From Paenibacillus sp. MZ04-78.2 (GTDB lineage Bacteria > Bacillota > Bacilli > Paenibacillales > NBRC-103111): a DNA stretch of 64,000 nucleotides. The stretch lies in contig NZ_JANAVJ010000006.1 of NCBI RefSeq assembly GCF_024213375.1, forward strand, positions 62,001 to 126,000. Direction: 5' to 3'. The notes beneath the pieces were generated by a model. It saw only the letters and a list, made by a program, of their open reading frames with translations. It was not told the origin of the DNA and did no database searches. Position 1 is the stretch's first letter. Every line of letters starts with the position of its first letter. Both the position numbers and the translations under genes were made by a program. Below are positions 7,557-16,974 of the stretch, piece by piece.

Positions 7557-7877
7557 ATGCCGTCGATTTTGGTCGTAGGAGCGGATCATTTGGGCAATAT
7601 GCCCGATCATCTGGCGAATATCGGTTTTGACGAAGTGGTGCATATGTCCGGACGTAAATGCCAAATGGTGAAGAAGGGGATTCCGGAAAAGGTGGATGCG
7701 GTGCTTGTGTTGACGGATTACGTCAATCACAATTTGACCAAAGCCATCAAGCAGCAAGCGAAGGAACAGGATGTGCCGATTTATTATGCGAAGCGTTCGT
7801 GGTGCTCGGTGCAGAAGGCGCTCTGCTCCTGCGCGGAAGACTGTGAATGGTTGAAAAAGGGCGGAGCCGCCCATTAA
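7557..7877 (+). CDS. DUF2325 domain protein
   Basis: A 106-residue protein covering the whole DUF2325 domain: MPSILVVGADHLGNMPDHL at the start, a VDAVLVLTDYVNHNLTKAIK core and a Cys-rich end (SWCSVQKALCSCAEDC). The domain has a Rossmann-like look and is common next to metal or redox genes in Firmicutes. Its biochemical function is unknown. AAAGGAGG precedes the ATG. It lies 86 bases after the FhuF-like gene and ends at a strong terminator, so it may belong to the same iron-controlled transcript. Confidence 0.85.
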   Translation: MPSILVVGADHLGNMPDHLANIGFDEVVHMSGRKCQMVKKGIPEKVDAVLVLTDYVNHNLTKAIKQQAKEQDVPIYYAKRSWCSVQKALCSCAEDCEWLKKGGAAH

Positions 7878-7883
7878 ACGAGG

Positions 7884-7915
7884 AAAGCCCGCCGGAATAT
7901 GCCGGCGGGCTTTTT
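7884..7915 (+). terminator. Terminator after the DUF2325 gene
   Basis: AAAGCCCGCCGG / CCGGCGGGCTTT is a 12-bp stem with a 6-base loop and a T run. Because the stem is flanked by A and T runs, it can serve both strands. Confidence 0.9.
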
Positions 7916-7937
7916 CGGTATGAGCAGCTGTGCGTCG

Positions 7938-8624
7938 TCAGGCTTCGTAGGTTAAACGGCGGAGCATCTGCTCCACCTTGCGCAAGTGGGAGGCGACGCG
8001 TTCCCGGGCAAGGGCTGCGTTCTGCAGCAGGACCGCGTCGATGATGGCCCGGTGCTCTTCGGAGAGCCGGGCCGTCTGGCTCTGCTCCGCAAACAGCCAC
8101 AGTCGGCGGCTTTCCCGCATCGTCGGACCCATGGTCAGGAAAAGCGTCTCCAGCGTGCGTACGAGCAGCTCGTTGCCGGACGCTCCGGCCAGCTTCAGGT
8201 GAAACCGGATATCGCATTGCTCCAGCTTGTCCTCGTCGGTCAGGGAAGCCATCTCGGCGAGGATTCCGTCCAGTTCGTTCAGATGGTCGTTGCTGCGGCG
8301 CGCCGCGGCCAGTGCCGCGCCTTCGGTTTCCAGAATGAAGCGCAGCTCAAGCCATTGCCGGAGCTGCTCCACGTTCCCGATCTCGGGCGCTTCGATCTGA
8401 AGCGGGCCGCTATTGCGGAGCACGAACGTTCCGCCGCCGTGGCGGACGTCTACCCAGCCGTGCGCTTTGAGCGACATGAGCGCTTCCCGGATCGTGGAGC
8501 GGCCGACGCCAAACTTCACGGCAAGCTGCTCGACCGAGTCGATGCGGGAACCGACCGGCCAGACGCCCTGCTCGATTTGCTCGCGAAGGGCGTCGGCGAC
8601 GATTTCATAGCCTTTGCGGATCAT
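7938..8624 (-). CDS. FadR-subfamily GntR regulator (FCD domain), likely controller of glcDF
   Basis: A 228-residue protein. Residues 1-70 form a winged helix-turn-helix of GntR type (EQIEQGVWPVGSRIDSVEQL, then FGVGRSTIREALMSLKAHGWV). Residues 90-215 form an all-helical FCD effector domain (ELRFILETEGAALAAARRS, DIRFHLKLAGASGNELL, EEHRAIIDAVL) with the usual metal/ligand His residues. FCD regulators often sense lactate, glycolate or other organic acids. It overlaps the DUF2500 gene by 4 bases (ATGA) and faces away from glcDF, whose promoter carries a GTCATC-A-GATGAC palindrome. Confidence 0.87.
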   Translation of the reverse strand: MIRKGYEIVADALREQIEQGVWPVGSRIDSVEQLAVKFGVGRSTIREALMSLKAHGWVDVRHGGGTFVLRNSGPLQIEAPEIGNVEQLRQWLELRFILETEGAALAAARRSNDHLNELDGILAEMASLTDEDKLEQCDIRFHLKLAGASGNELLVRTLETLFLTMGPTMRESRRLWLFAEQSQTARLSEEHRAIIDAVLLQNAALARERVASHLRKVEQMLRRLTYEA

Positions 8625-9007
8625 GAATGCTCTTCCTTTCTCATGCGGACAAAATCAATGAAGCGGGTGCCCTGATACGTCAGCTCGCCGAAGTCCCCTT
8701 CGACCAGCAGTCCGTATTGGGGACCTTTTAAAGGAAGCTCAACCCGCCCGCCGTCCTCGAATTCGAAGGTCGCGAAATATTTCGTTAACGCGCTCGAATC
8801 CCCGGACCCGCCCGACACGCGTTTGGCGACGACCCGGCCGGGGACGGTAAGACGCTCGGACGCATTGTTGGCAGACCAGACGGAGACGGAATAGAAAATT
8901 CCGTACAAGACGGCGCCTACGATCAGAACCAGAATAAGCACAAAGAAGAAGATGAAAAAAGGCGGAGGCCCGTCGAAAGGGCTCCATGAAGATGGAAAAA
9001 AATCCAT
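8621..9007 (-). CDS. DUF2500 membrane protein
   Basis: A 128-residue protein with an aromatic, Pro-rich head (MDFFPSSWSPFDGPPPFF), one membrane helix and a beta-rich domain. The DUF2500 signature is visible in TVPGRVVAKR, YFATFEFEDGGRVELPL and GDFGELTYQGTRFIDF. Function unknown. The ATG at 9007 is chosen because TGGAGGGAATG lies in front of it; an upstream extension to 9115 has no ribosome site. It is the first gene of a two-gene transcript with the FadR-type regulator. Confidence 0.85.
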   Translation of the reverse strand: MDFFPSSWSPFDGPPPFFIFFFVLILVLIVGAVLYGIFYSVSVWSANNASERLTVPGRVVAKRVSGGSGDSSALTKYFATFEFEDGGRVELPLKGPQYGLLVEGDFGELTYQGTRFIDFVRMRKEEHS

Positions 9008-9140
9008 GGCATTCCCTCCAGTAGAGACGTATACCAAAATAATACGGCCGCTTATGCAGGACGCGGCAGCGTGCAAGATTTCCCTTATTGTACCATGCTT
9101 ACCCGGGTGAATCATATCGGCTTGCGGAAAGTCTTTAGCA

Positions 9141-9200
9141 TTGACGGAGGAAGCCGGGTCCTTTTATAATAAAGTCATCAGATGACCTGACTAATTCAGG
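9141..9200 (+). promoter_or_regulatory. glcDF promoter with palindromic operator
   Basis: TTGACG (9141-9146) and TATAAT (9165-9170) are 18 bases apart. A perfect 13-bp palindrome GTCATC-A-GATGAC (9174-9186) begins four bases after the -10 box, and CCTGA/TCAGG (9186-9200) forms a second inverted repeat. This is an ideal site for the divergently encoded FadR-type regulator to block transcription. Confidence 0.75.
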
Positions 9201-9214
9201 GACATACGGGAGGG

Positions 9215-10747
9215 ATGGCTTTGCTGGCTGCAACGGTTTGTCAAGAATTAAGAAGCATTGTCGGGGACGCTTGGTTCCGCAACGATACCGAAACACTCGT
9301 TTCGTACAGCTACGATGCTACGCCACTGTATCAATCGATGCCGGACGGCGTTATTTTCCCGGCTTCGACGGAAGAAGTGTCGGCGGTGATGCGCGTCTGC
9401 GCCCGGCACCGGATTCCGGTGGTCACCCGCGGGGCCGGCAGCAATCTGTGCGCGGGCGTCGTGCCGCTGCACGGCGGGCTGATCATGGTTATGACGCGGA
9501 TGAACCGGCTTGTGGAGATCGATCAGGACAACCTGACGGCGACGTTCCAGACTGGTCTGAATACAAAGCGCTTTCATACGGCCGTCGAGGAGACAGGGCT
9601 GTTTTATCCGCCGGACCCGAGCAGCATGATCATCTGCACGATGGGCGGCAACATCGCCTTGGGCGCAGGCGGGCTGCGCGGACTCAAGTACGGCACGACC
9701 AAGGATTACGTCATCGGGCTTGAAGCGGTGCTGGCGAGCGGGGAAGTGCTGCGGACGGGAGGCAAGCTCGTGAAGGATGTCGCGGGCTACGACTTGACGA
9801 GGCTGCTCGTAGGGTCCGGGGGCACGCTGGCGATTTTGACGGAAGCGACGGTTAAGCTTGTGCCGAAGCCGGCGTACCGGCGGGCGATGATCGCGGTTTT
9901 CGCCGATTTGCCTGCGGCGGCGCGGACGGTGTCGCAGATTATTGCGAACCGGATTACGCCTTGTACGCTTGAGTTTATGGACCAGGCGACGATCGAGGTG
10001 GTGGAGGCGTTTGCCAAAATCGGCCTTCCGGTCGATGCACAGGCGATCCTGGCGATCGAGCAGGACGGCGACGAGGCGCAGGTAGAGAAGGATCTGCAGC
10101 TGATCGAGACGATCTGCAAACGCGAAGGGGCGATCCAGGTGAAGGTGGCCGAGACTCCGGAGGAAGGGGCCAAAGTGATGGAAGCCCGGCGCAGCGCGCT
10201 GGCGGCGCTCTCACGGCTGCGGCCGACAACCATTCTTGAGGACGCGACAGTGCCGCGCTCGAAGATTGCCGATATGGTGCTGGAGGTACAGCGCATTGCG
10301 GCAAAGCACAACGTGCGGATCTGTACGTTCGGCCATGCGGGAGACGGCAACTTGCATCCGACGGCGATGACCGATGCGCGGGATACGGAAGAGATTCACC
10401 GGGTGGAGCTCGCGTTCGAGGAGATTTTCGACGCGGCGATCCGGCTCGGAGGCACGATCACCGGGGAGCACGGCGTCGGGCATGTCAAAGCGCCGTATCT
10501 CGAATGGAAGGTCGGCGCGTCCGGCATCAGCCTGATGAAGCGGCTGAAGCATGCGTTCGACCCGGACGACTTGCTCAATCCCGGCAAGCTGTTCGCAGAG
10601 ACGCGCAAGCGTATTGTGTTTAAGTCGGAGCCGGGAACTGAAACGAGCGGAAGCGCGGGACAGGAGCAAGCCGACGCCGGGGAAACGGGTTCGCCCGGCG
10701 CCCCGCTTGAGGACGGCCGCGGGCCGTCGACGAAAGGCGGTGCGTGA
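9215..10747 (+). CDS. glcD: FAD-linked 2-hydroxyacid (glycolate/lactate) oxidase subunit
   Basis: A 510-residue FAD-binding oxidase of the GlcD/DLD type. The N-terminal FAD-binding (PCMH) domain has PVVTRGAGSNLCAGVVPL, FYPPDPSSM and GGNIALGAGGLRGLKYGTTKDY. The C-terminal oxidase domain contains FGHAGDGNLHP, the metal/substrate His motif, and ITGEHGVG. The last 50 residues are a Gly/Ser/Glu-rich tail not usual in the family. ATG 9215 directly abuts GGGAGGG, so the TTG at 9221, seven bases from that site, may be the real start. The stop is 3 bases before glcF. The substrate (glycolate or D-lactate) is not settled. Confidence 0.9.
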   Translation: MALLAATVCQELRSIVGDAWFRNDTETLVSYSYDATPLYQSMPDGVIFPASTEEVSAVMRVCARHRIPVVTRGAGSNLCAGVVPLHGGLIMVMTRMNRLVEIDQDNLTATFQTGLNTKRFHTAVEETGLFYPPDPSSMIICTMGGNIALGAGGLRGLKYGTTKDYVIGLEAVLASGEVLRTGGKLVKDVAGYDLTRLLVGSGGTLAILTEATVKLVPKPAYRRAMIAVFADLPAAARTVSQIIANRITPCTLEFMDQATIEVVEAFAKIGLPVDAQAILAIEQDGDEAQVEKDLQLIETICKREGAIQVKVAETPEEGAKVMEARRSALAALSRLRPTTILEDATVPRSKIADMVLEVQRIAAKHNVRICTFGHAGDGNLHPTAMTDARDTEEIHRVELAFEEIFDAAIRLGGTITGEHGVGHVKAPYLEWKVGASGISLMKRLKHAFDPDDLLNPGKLFAETRKRIVFKSEPGTETSGSAGQEQADAGETGSPGAPLEDGRGPSTKGGA

Positions 10748-10750
10748 CGC

Positions 10751-12124
10751 ATGAGCGCGGAGATCAAACAATTGACCGAGAAGCTGCAGCTTACGCTCGA
10801 TCCCGATCAGCTTACCAACTGTATGCGCTGCGGCTTTTGCCAGACGGCTTGTCCGACGTTTCAGGAGACGGGGCTGGAGGCGGCGTCGCCGCGGGGCCGG
10901 ATCGCATTGATGAAGGCCGTCTATGACGGAAAAATGGAGCCGGACGCGGCGTTCCGCTCGCAGATGGACCTGTGTCTCGGCTGCCGCGCTTGCGAGCCGG
11001 CCTGCCCGTCGGATGTCAAGTACGGTCAGCTCATCGAACAGGCCCGCGAGTCGATCGCGGCGGTAACCGCCGAGCGATGGCCGGTACGGACGGTGAAGCG
11101 GCTGTTCATGGAGCGGCTGTTTCCGCATCACGACCGGATGCGGCTGCTCGGCTCGTCGCTGAAGCTGTACCAGACGAGCGGTTTGCAGAAGCTGGCGCGC
11201 GGGCTTGGCGTCATGAAGCTGTTCCCGACTCATATGCGCGAGATGGAAGCGGTGCTGCCGCAAGCGGCCGGCGACGGCGTCATCCGCCGTTGGGAGAAGC
11301 TCGGCCTGCCTGCCCGCTGGGAACAGGGGGAAGGCGGACAATCGCTGCTCGTGATCCCGGCCGAAGGCGAACGTCTCGGGCGGGTCGGGATGTTCCGCGG
11401 CTGCATCATGGATGTGCTGTTCACGGAGACGAACGTGAACACGATCAAGCTGCTGCGCTTGGCGGGCTACGAGGTCGTTGTCCCGGCCTCGCAGACATGC
11501 TGCGGCGCGCTGCACAACCATGCCGGCGAACGGGAGAGCGCCCGCCGTCTGGCCCGGACCAACATCGCCGCCTTCGACGCGGCCCGCGTCGATGCGGTCG
11601 TCAGCAACGCTGGCGGCTGCGGCGCCACCTTGAAGGAAGTGGATCACCTCCTTCACGGCGATCCGGGAGAGGCGGGGGCCCGCCGGTTTGCCTCGCAGGT
11701 CCGCGACGTGTCGGAGCTGCTCGCCGAAGGGCGTCCGCTGCCGCTGAAGCCGCTCAGGCAAGGGGAGGAACAGGTCACGGTCACGTACCAGGACTCGTGT
11801 CATCTGCGCAACGTGATGCGCGTCGCCTCGGCCCCGCGGCAGCTTATCCGGACCGTGCCCGGCGCGAAGCTGCAGGAGCTGCCGGACGCCGACCGCTGCT
11901 GCGGCTCCGCCGGAATCTACAATTTGACGCAGCCGGAAATGTCCGCCAGCGTGCTCGACCATAAGATGGAGCAGGTGGAGCACACCCGGGCGCACGTCAT
12001 TCTGACGGCGAATCCGGGCTGTCTGCTTCAGATGAAATGGGGCGTTCACCGCCACGGGAAAGACAAGACGATGCAAGCGATGCATCTGGTCGATTTTCTC
12101 GCCGAATCGGCGGGGCAGAGTTAG
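10751..12124 (+). CDS. glcF: Iron-sulfur subunit of glycolate/lactate oxidase
   Basis: A 457-residue protein with two 4Fe-4S motifs, Cys24-27-30-34 (CMRCGFCQTACP) and Cys75-78-81-85 (CLGCRACEPACP). Two CCG domains carry CCGALHNHAGE and CCGSAGIYNL. This is the GlcF/GlpC-type electron-transfer partner that passes electrons from the FAD subunit towards quinone. It starts 3 bases after glcD, and the pair is closed by a terminator. The operator before glcD suggests control by the adjacent FadR-type repressor. Confidence 0.92.
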   Translation: MSAEIKQLTEKLQLTLDPDQLTNCMRCGFCQTACPTFQETGLEAASPRGRIALMKAVYDGKMEPDAAFRSQMDLCLGCRACEPACPSDVKYGQLIEQARESIAAVTAERWPVRTVKRLFMERLFPHHDRMRLLGSSLKLYQTSGLQKLARGLGVMKLFPTHMREMEAVLPQAAGDGVIRRWEKLGLPARWEQGEGGQSLLVIPAEGERLGRVGMFRGCIMDVLFTETNVNTIKLLRLAGYEVVVPASQTCCGALHNHAGERESARRLARTNIAAFDAARVDAVVSNAGGCGATLKEVDHLLHGDPGEAGARRFASQVRDVSELLAEGRPLPLKPLRQGEEQVTVTYQDSCHLRNVMRVASAPRQLIRTVPGAKLQELPDADRCCGSAGIYNLTQPEMSASVLDHKMEQVEHTRAHVILTANPGCLLQMKWGVHRHGKDKTMQAMHLVDFLAESAGQS

Positions 12125-12144
12125 TCCGCAGCGTCACCCGACAG

Positions 12145-12175
12145 CCGGCATATCCTTTAAGGATATGCCGGTTTG
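12145..12175 (+). terminator. Terminator after glcF
   Basis: An 11-bp stem CCGGCATATCC / GGATATGCCGG with a 5-base loop, then GTTTG. From here to 12427 (about 250 bases) I see no gene. Confidence 0.8.
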
Positions 12176-12427
12176 TCGTGCCGCCGTCGCAAGGAAGCTG
12201 CGAATCGGAACTCCCGCAGCTACGGAGCTTCCACGCTCTATGACTGGACGTTCGCGAAACTTCAACGGAATACTGCGCCTGCTCTCCAAGTAAGGCAGAA
12301 GCTTGCCTTTTACGCCTCCTTTTCCTGCAACGAACTCCTCTCCGGGCTGGCTTATTTATGCATAGACATATAAGCCGCTCCCCAATCCCGCACTCCTGAT
12401 CGACGGCTATTGTAAAATTTTGCGTGT

Positions 12428-12454
12428 CAAATTTTTGTCTAAAATTGTCGATAA
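12428..12454 (+). promoter_or_regulatory. Sigma-D-type (motility) promoter for the chemoreceptor gene
   Basis: CAAA (12428-12431), 15 bases, then GTCGATAA (12447-12454). The Bacillus sigma-D consensus is TAAA, 15 bases, GCCGATAT, and promoters of this kind drive motility and chemotaxis genes. It ends 48 bases before the start codon. Confidence 0.65.
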
Positions 12455-12502
12455 ATATGTTGAAAAATGTCGAATAATATCAGGACTTCAGGGGGACTGC
12501 GG

Positions 12503-14197
12503 ATGAAGATTTCAAGCTGGTTAAAGGTAATGGGCGCAATTTTATTAGTATTATCGCTGCTCAACTGGTTCAGTGTCAGCAAGCTGGAGAGCGGGATCGC
12601 TCAGGAACGGCTGTCGGTACAACGGCAGGCGCAGTTCAAGCAGCTCGGCTTTGACTTGAAGAACGCCTCCGATTACTTGACCGAAGAGATGAGAAGATAT
12701 GTCCAGTTCGGGGACAAGCGGCACTACGACAATTATTGGAAAGAGGTCAACGAGACCAAGTCGCGCGATAAGGTCGTCGAACAATTGAAAGCGCTTGAAG
12801 CGCCGCAGGAAGAGCTGGATTTGATCGAGAAAGCGAAGACCAGCTCCGACACCTTGATCAAAACCGAAGAAGCCGCCATGAAGGCGGTGGAGGAGAAAAA
12901 TTTCGACAGTGCCCGGAAGCTGATGTTCGGCGAACAATACGATGCGAGCAAGAAAGAAATTATGGGCTATATCGAGCAGTTTCAGACCAAGATGAACACC
13001 CGGGCACAGCAGGAAGCGGACGCGGCCCGTCAGACGGCTACCGCCATGATGAGCTTCGCCGTGATCCTGCTGGTGGTGACATTCTTGACCTTGTTCGGCA
13101 TTTTTATCTTGATCTCTATCAAGCTGCGGCCTTTAAAAACGGTGAATGAGAAAATTGCCGAGCTGGCCAGCAACGGCGGCGATCTGACGGCCAGGCTGAC
13201 CTCGAATACGAAGGACGAGATCGGCGAAATCGCACGCTCGCTTAACCGGATGCTGGACAGCCTGCACGGCATGATCAAGGAGATTACCGGCACCTCCGAG
13301 AAAGTATGGGAGACGTCGGAGAAGCTGATTGCCAATACGAAGCAGACCTCTGCCGCAACCGAAGAAATCGGCAAGCGGATGGCGGTGATCGAGCAGGGGG
13401 CCGTCATTTCGGTGCAGAACACGCTGGACGGATCGCGGGCCATCGAAGAAATGGCCAAGGGCGTGCAGCGGGTGGCCGAATCGGCTACCGAGCTGTCCGA
13501 GGCCGCCGTGGATACGGAGAAAGAAGCTGTGGACGGCTTCGGACATATGGAGCAGGCCCAACGGCAAATGGATCAGATCGACGAGTCCGTTACCAAATCC
13601 GCTCAGATCGTGGCCAAGCTGGACGAACGCTCATCCGACATCGGGCAAATTGCCGATACGATCGCCACGTTGTCCAACCAAACGAATCTGCTTGCGCTCA
13701 ACGCTTCGATCGAAGCGGCCCGGGCGGGCGAGCATGGCCGGGGCTTCGCGGTCGTGGCGGCGGAAATCCGCAAGCTGGCGGAAGGCTCCGCAGCCTCGGC
13801 AGGCCGAATCGCCGAGCTGCTCCAGGAAATTCGCAGCGATTCGACAGAAACGGTCAAAGCGATGCAGCAGGTAAGCGAAGAGGTAGCATTGGGCAGCCAC
13901 AAGGTGCGAGCTGCCAGCGATTCGTTCCAAAAAATATTGCAGGCCACCAAGGAGGTCTCCGCCCAAATCCAAGAGGTTTCGGCCATTTCTGAGGAGATGG
14001 CGGCAGGCTCGGAGGAAATCGCCGCCTCCGTCTCCGATATGGCCGATGTCGCCAGAGAATCCTTGGACGGCGTACAGATCGTCAACGACAAAACCCAAGC
14101 GCAAACCGCTTTGGTGCAGGAGGTCTCCTCCTTGTCCGAAGGACTGAGCCGGGAGGCGGAAAATCTGGAGACGCTGGTCCGCAAGTTTAACATATAA
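12503..14197 (+). CDS. Methyl-accepting chemotaxis protein
   Basis: A 564-residue chemoreceptor. It has a membrane helix near the N-terminus ([15 protein letters not shown]), a helical extracellular sensor of about 160 residues, and a second helix ([21 protein letters not shown]). A HAMP domain follows, with [18 protein letters not shown]. The long cytoplasmic coiled coil has the universal signalling tip, ending [20 protein letters not shown] followed by [11 protein letters not shown]. The ATG at 12503 is preferred over 12467 because AGGGGGAC lies just upstream. The ligand is unknown. A sigma-D-like promoter precedes it. Confidence 0.93.
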   Translation: MKISSWLKVMGAILLVLSLLNWFSVSKLESGIAQERLSVQRQAQFKQLGFDLKNASDYLTEEMRRYVQFGDKRHYDNYWKEVNETKSRDKVVEQLKALEAPQEELDLIEKAKTSSDTLIKTEEAAMKAVEEKNFDSARKLMFGEQYDASKKEIMGYIEQFQTKMNTRAQQEADAARQTATAMMSFAVILLVVTFLTLFGIFILISIKLRPLKTVNEKIAELASNGGDLTARLTSNTKDEIGEIARSLNRMLDSLHGMIKEITGTSEKVWETSEKLIANTKQTSAATEEIGKRMAVIEQGAVISVQNTLDGSRAIEEMAKGVQRVAESATELSEAAVDTEKEAVDGFGHMEQAQRQMDQIDESVTKSAQIVAKLDERSSDIGQIADTIATLSNQTNLLALNASIEAARAGEHGRGFAVVAAEIRKLAEGSAASAGRIAELLQEIRSDSTETVKAMQQVSEEVALGSHKVRAASDSFQKILQATKEVSAQIQEVSAISEEMAAGSEEIAASVSDMADVARESLDGVQIVNDKTQAQTALVQEVSSLSEGLSREAENLETLVRKFNI

Positions 14198-14220
14198 GCA
14201 TGAAACATCGTGCGAAATGG

Positions 14221-14274
14221 AAAAGGGAGGAAGTCCGCGGCTAAAATGCTGCAGGGACTTCCTCCCTTTTTTTG
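14221..14274. terminator. Bidirectional terminator between convergent chemoreceptor genes
   Basis: A 12-bp stem GGGAGGAAGTCC (14225-14236) / GGACTTCCTCCC (14255-14266), with an A run before and a T run after it, can end both converging transcripts. Confidence 0.88.
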
Positions 14275-14290
14275 GACGCTTGGAGCGACC

Positions 14291-16033
14291 TTACAATTTG
14301 AACCGATTGACCAGTTCGGACAAATCCTGCGCCGTGCGGCTTAACGATTCCGCGGACGAAGCGATTTCTTCGGCAGATGCGAGCTGTTCTTCGGTTGTAG
14401 CGGCAATCGTCTGCGTCGACTCGGCGGCATGTCTGGCAATTTGGCTCATCTCCGAAGCGGAAGCGGACACCTGCTCCGAGCCTGCCGCCATTTCTTGGAC
14501 TGCCGCGGCCACTTCCTGAATTTTGCCGGATACGTCATTTGCGGTGCGGGTGATTTGCTGGAACGCGTCATCCGCCTCGGTAACGGCTTGGAGCCCGACT
14601 CGCACCTCCGACAAGCTGCGGTTCATCGTGAGTACCGCTTTGGACGTATCGGTTTGAATCTGCGTGATGATGTCCGAAATGCTTTGGACGGCTTCGCCGG
14701 ACTGCTGGGCAAGCTTCTTCACCTCGTTCGCGACGACGGCGAAGCCTTGCCCATGCTCTCCCGCTCTTGCCGCCTCGATGGAAGCGTTGAGCGCCAGCAG
14801 ACCGGTTTGCGAAGCGATGTCGTTGATGATCTGCAGAATGCTGCCGACGTTCACGGAATGCGTCTCCAGCGTCTGGATATCGGCGCTTGCGTGCCCGACG
14901 GATTCGCTCAGGGCGTTCATTCTGCTTCTCGCCGCTTGAATGGCATCATTGCCATGCTGCGCTTGAATGGCGGATTCTTGAGACAGCTCGGATACGTCCG
15001 ACGTCGTTTCGGCGATACGTTGAATGCCTGCAGCCATCTCTTCCATCGCTCTTCCGGTTTCGTCCGACCGCATCAGCTGACTTTCCGCACCGGAGGCCAT
15101 CTCTTGGATGGAGAGCGTAACGGTTTTGGTCGCTGTCGTATTTTGCTCTGAGCTGGCTTGCAGCTCCTCGGACGAAGCGGCAACCGTCGTGGATGCCTCT
15201 TGGATTTGTATTACGTTCATTTTTAGTTGGGATACCATTTCGTTCAGGGAAACGACCAGACTTCCGATCTCGTCCTTTTGCTTGACCGCGAGCGGTTCGA
15301 CCGTCAAGTCGCCGCCGGACACCCGGTGCAGCGTTTCGGATACGAGCTTCACGGGCCTGGATATGATGCGGATCATCACGATGACTAAGGCGATTCCGAT
15401 CACGACCGAAATGGCGATCATCCCGGTCGTAAGCCCGATATTACTTTGGTAGATTTGTCTGCTTTCCTGCGTCGACTTCTTAGCGCCGTCGTTATTGATT
15501 TTGATCATTTTATTCAGCAGCTTCTGCATTTCATCGTATATTTGTTGGGATTGCACCATCAATGCCGTGAGTTCTTTTTCCTGCTTCCCTGCGCCTCGAA
15601 CCAGGTCGATTTGCTTGCCTAACGCTAAGGTGCGGTCAAAAACTTCTTTATAACTGTTCCATTTTGCCCGAAGCTGCTCCGTATTGATGCGATCTTCGTC
15701 GTTGGCGTACGGGTCGCCGTATGAATTCAATTGCTTATCGATCTCTGCAAACGTGGTAGCGGCTTCCTGGGTGTATTGTTGTTTTTGTGAGACATCTGGA
15801 TTGCTTAAAATTTCATATTGCAGAACAAGAACGTGTTCTGTCAAATAATTGACATTGTTGGCAATTCCCACTCCTGAAAGCCAAATGCTGGAGATTTCCT
15901 CCGTCTTGGATTGCATCTTTGCCCCCCGACCCAGTGAGGTGAGGCCGAGGCCGGCCAGCAGCAAGATCAGGAGCAGAAAAGACAAGAACAGCTTTCTCCC
16001 GACCGATAACATAAAGCGATGTTTACCCATCAT
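14291..16033 (-). CDS. Methyl-accepting chemotaxis protein
   Basis: A 580-residue chemoreceptor on the opposite strand to its neighbour. It has a membrane helix after [10 protein letters not shown], a four-helix-bundle type sensor, and a second helix ([20 protein letters not shown]). Next come a HAMP domain ([19 protein letters not shown]) and the cytoplasmic coiled coil with the tip [20 protein letters not shown] followed by [12 protein letters not shown]. It ends ELVNRFKL. Like its neighbour it lacks a pentapeptide tether. GGGGAG lies before the tandem ATG codons at 16033/16030. The sensor region differs from that of the neighbouring receptor, so they sense different signals. Confidence 0.93.
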   Translation of the reverse strand: MMGKHRFMLSVGRKLFLSFLLLILLLAGLGLTSLGRGAKMQSKTEEISSIWLSGVGIANNVNYLTEHVLVLQYEILSNPDVSQKQQYTQEAATTFAEIDKQLNSYGDPYANDEDRINTEQLRAKWNSYKEVFDRTLALGKQIDLVRGAGKQEKELTALMVQSQQIYDEMQKLLNKMIKINNDGAKKSTQESRQIYQSNIGLTTGMIAISVVIGIALVIVMIRIISRPVKLVSETLHRVSGGDLTVEPLAVKQKDEIGSLVVSLNEMVSQLKMNVIQIQEASTTVAASSEELQASSEQNTTATKTVTLSIQEMASGAESQLMRSDETGRAMEEMAAGIQRIAETTSDVSELSQESAIQAQHGNDAIQAARSRMNALSESVGHASADIQTLETHSVNVGSILQIINDIASQTGLLALNASIEAARAGEHGQGFAVVANEVKKLAQQSGEAVQSISDIITQIQTDTSKAVLTMNRSLSEVRVGLQAVTEADDAFQQITRTANDVSGKIQEVAAAVQEMAAGSEQVSASASEMSQIARHAAESTQTIAATTEEQLASAEEIASSAESLSRTAQDLSELVNRFKL

Positions 16034-16063
16034 GTTTCTCCCCTTTGTTGTGGTTATCTCCTT

Positions 16064-16091
16064 TTATCGACAAAATCCGATAAAATCGTTA
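16064..16091 (-). promoter_or_regulatory. Possible sigma-D-type promoter for the second chemoreceptor gene
   Basis: On the minus strand, TAAC, 16 bases, then GTCGATAA, about 30 bases before the start codon. The -10-like box is identical to that of the convergent chemoreceptor gene. The -35-like box and spacing are less good. Confidence 0.45.
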
Positions 16092-16185
16092 GGTATCTTC
16101 CGGGTAAATTTTTGGCTGCTAAAATGAATTGGAAACATATGGTGTCTATGCGATTTTGTGCTACACTGTAATCGAAAGGGATGAT

Positions 16186-16343
16186 TGTCCAGTGAAAATA
16201 AAGTTTTAGACTGAGCAGCTTGATTTAACAGGATTTATGAGGTCAAAAATCGTCAGCTTTCAAATATTAAGTATTAGACTGGCACAAGAAATCAAACAGC
16301 GGCGGACCAAGACTGAAAAATAAAGTCTTAGACTGCCGCTGTT
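16186..16343. repeat. Dispersed hairpin repeat, copy 1 with a partial second unit
   Basis: AACAGCGGC (16295-16303) pairs with GCCGCTGTT (16335-16343), and inside it AAGACT pairs with AGTCTT. The inner part, AAATAAAGTCTTAGACTG, is repeated in similar form at 16194-16213 (AAATAAAGTTTTAGACTG) and again near 55117. A related full hairpin lies at 55638-55690. Each is at the edge of, or within, an AT-rich decayed segment. It may be a non-autonomous element or an IS-end hairpin. Confidence 0.55.
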
Positions 16344-16365
16344 GTCGTTCAACTATCGTTCTCCG

Positions 16366-16852
16366 TTAGTTCAATTCCACCCAGTTTTTAAAAATGGCTA
16401 TAATCTCCTCCAAATTAGAAGGACCACCAGACCCTTTAAATGAACCCTTGTCTAGCCTACATTGAATCCAATCTTTGAACCGAATCGGAATTGTCTTTCG
16501 TTAGCATAGCCATTAGCATTCAAACGACGGGAATGTGAATTTGGAAAGTTGAGCATGAAATGTACCTTCCCATGACTCCCATTGTTGTAACGATACCTGT
16601 CCAACAATTTGTAACCCCGAGGGTTCAACTGAAGCATATAAGTAGTTTTGATGACAACCCTTCCTCGCCAAACCACATAGGACAATGAGTCTCTTTAAGG
16701 AGATATTGCGGTAATACTGAATACACTTGCTTAAGTTGTTCCCATGTCCCATCACTAAACTCATGGAAATTTAAGCAATACACTCTATCTATAAAAACTA
16801 TGCTTTGTTCGTTTGTTGCAAGCTCATTATTATCATAAAAACAAATATCCAT
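16366..16852 (-). pseudogene. Immunity-protein-like small gene, broken by several frameshifts
   Basis: A strong ribosome site (AAGGAGGAGCGACTA) precedes the ATG at 16852, and the frame starts MDICFYDNNELATNEQSIVF. After about 68 codons the sense passes to a second frame (LYASVEPSGLQIVGQVSLQQ), then a third (KVHFMLNFPNSHSR), then again to one ending GSGGPSNLEEIIAIFKNWVE. The reconstructed protein of about 160 residues looks like the cytoplasmic immunity-type proteins found in AT-rich toxin/immunity islands. That is a judgement by style; I cannot name the family. At least three frameshifts make it nonfunctional. Confidence 0.55.
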
Positions 16853-16974
16853 TAGTCGCTCCTCCTTACTAAGACTGTCTTCTGAAGAATAATTTCAACA
16901 CACTTAGCGCAATGGAACTGTCGCTTAGATCCCCAGAAGCCTCACGAGGAAAAATGTTTATATGTAAATCGAAC

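Noticed and set aside
10211-12085. A very long open frame on the minus strand (624 codons) opposite glcD/glcF
   Set aside because: It is the mirror of high-GC coding DNA; glcD and glcF have complete domain motifs on the plus strand and the minus frame shows only low-complexity Arg/Leu/Ala text.
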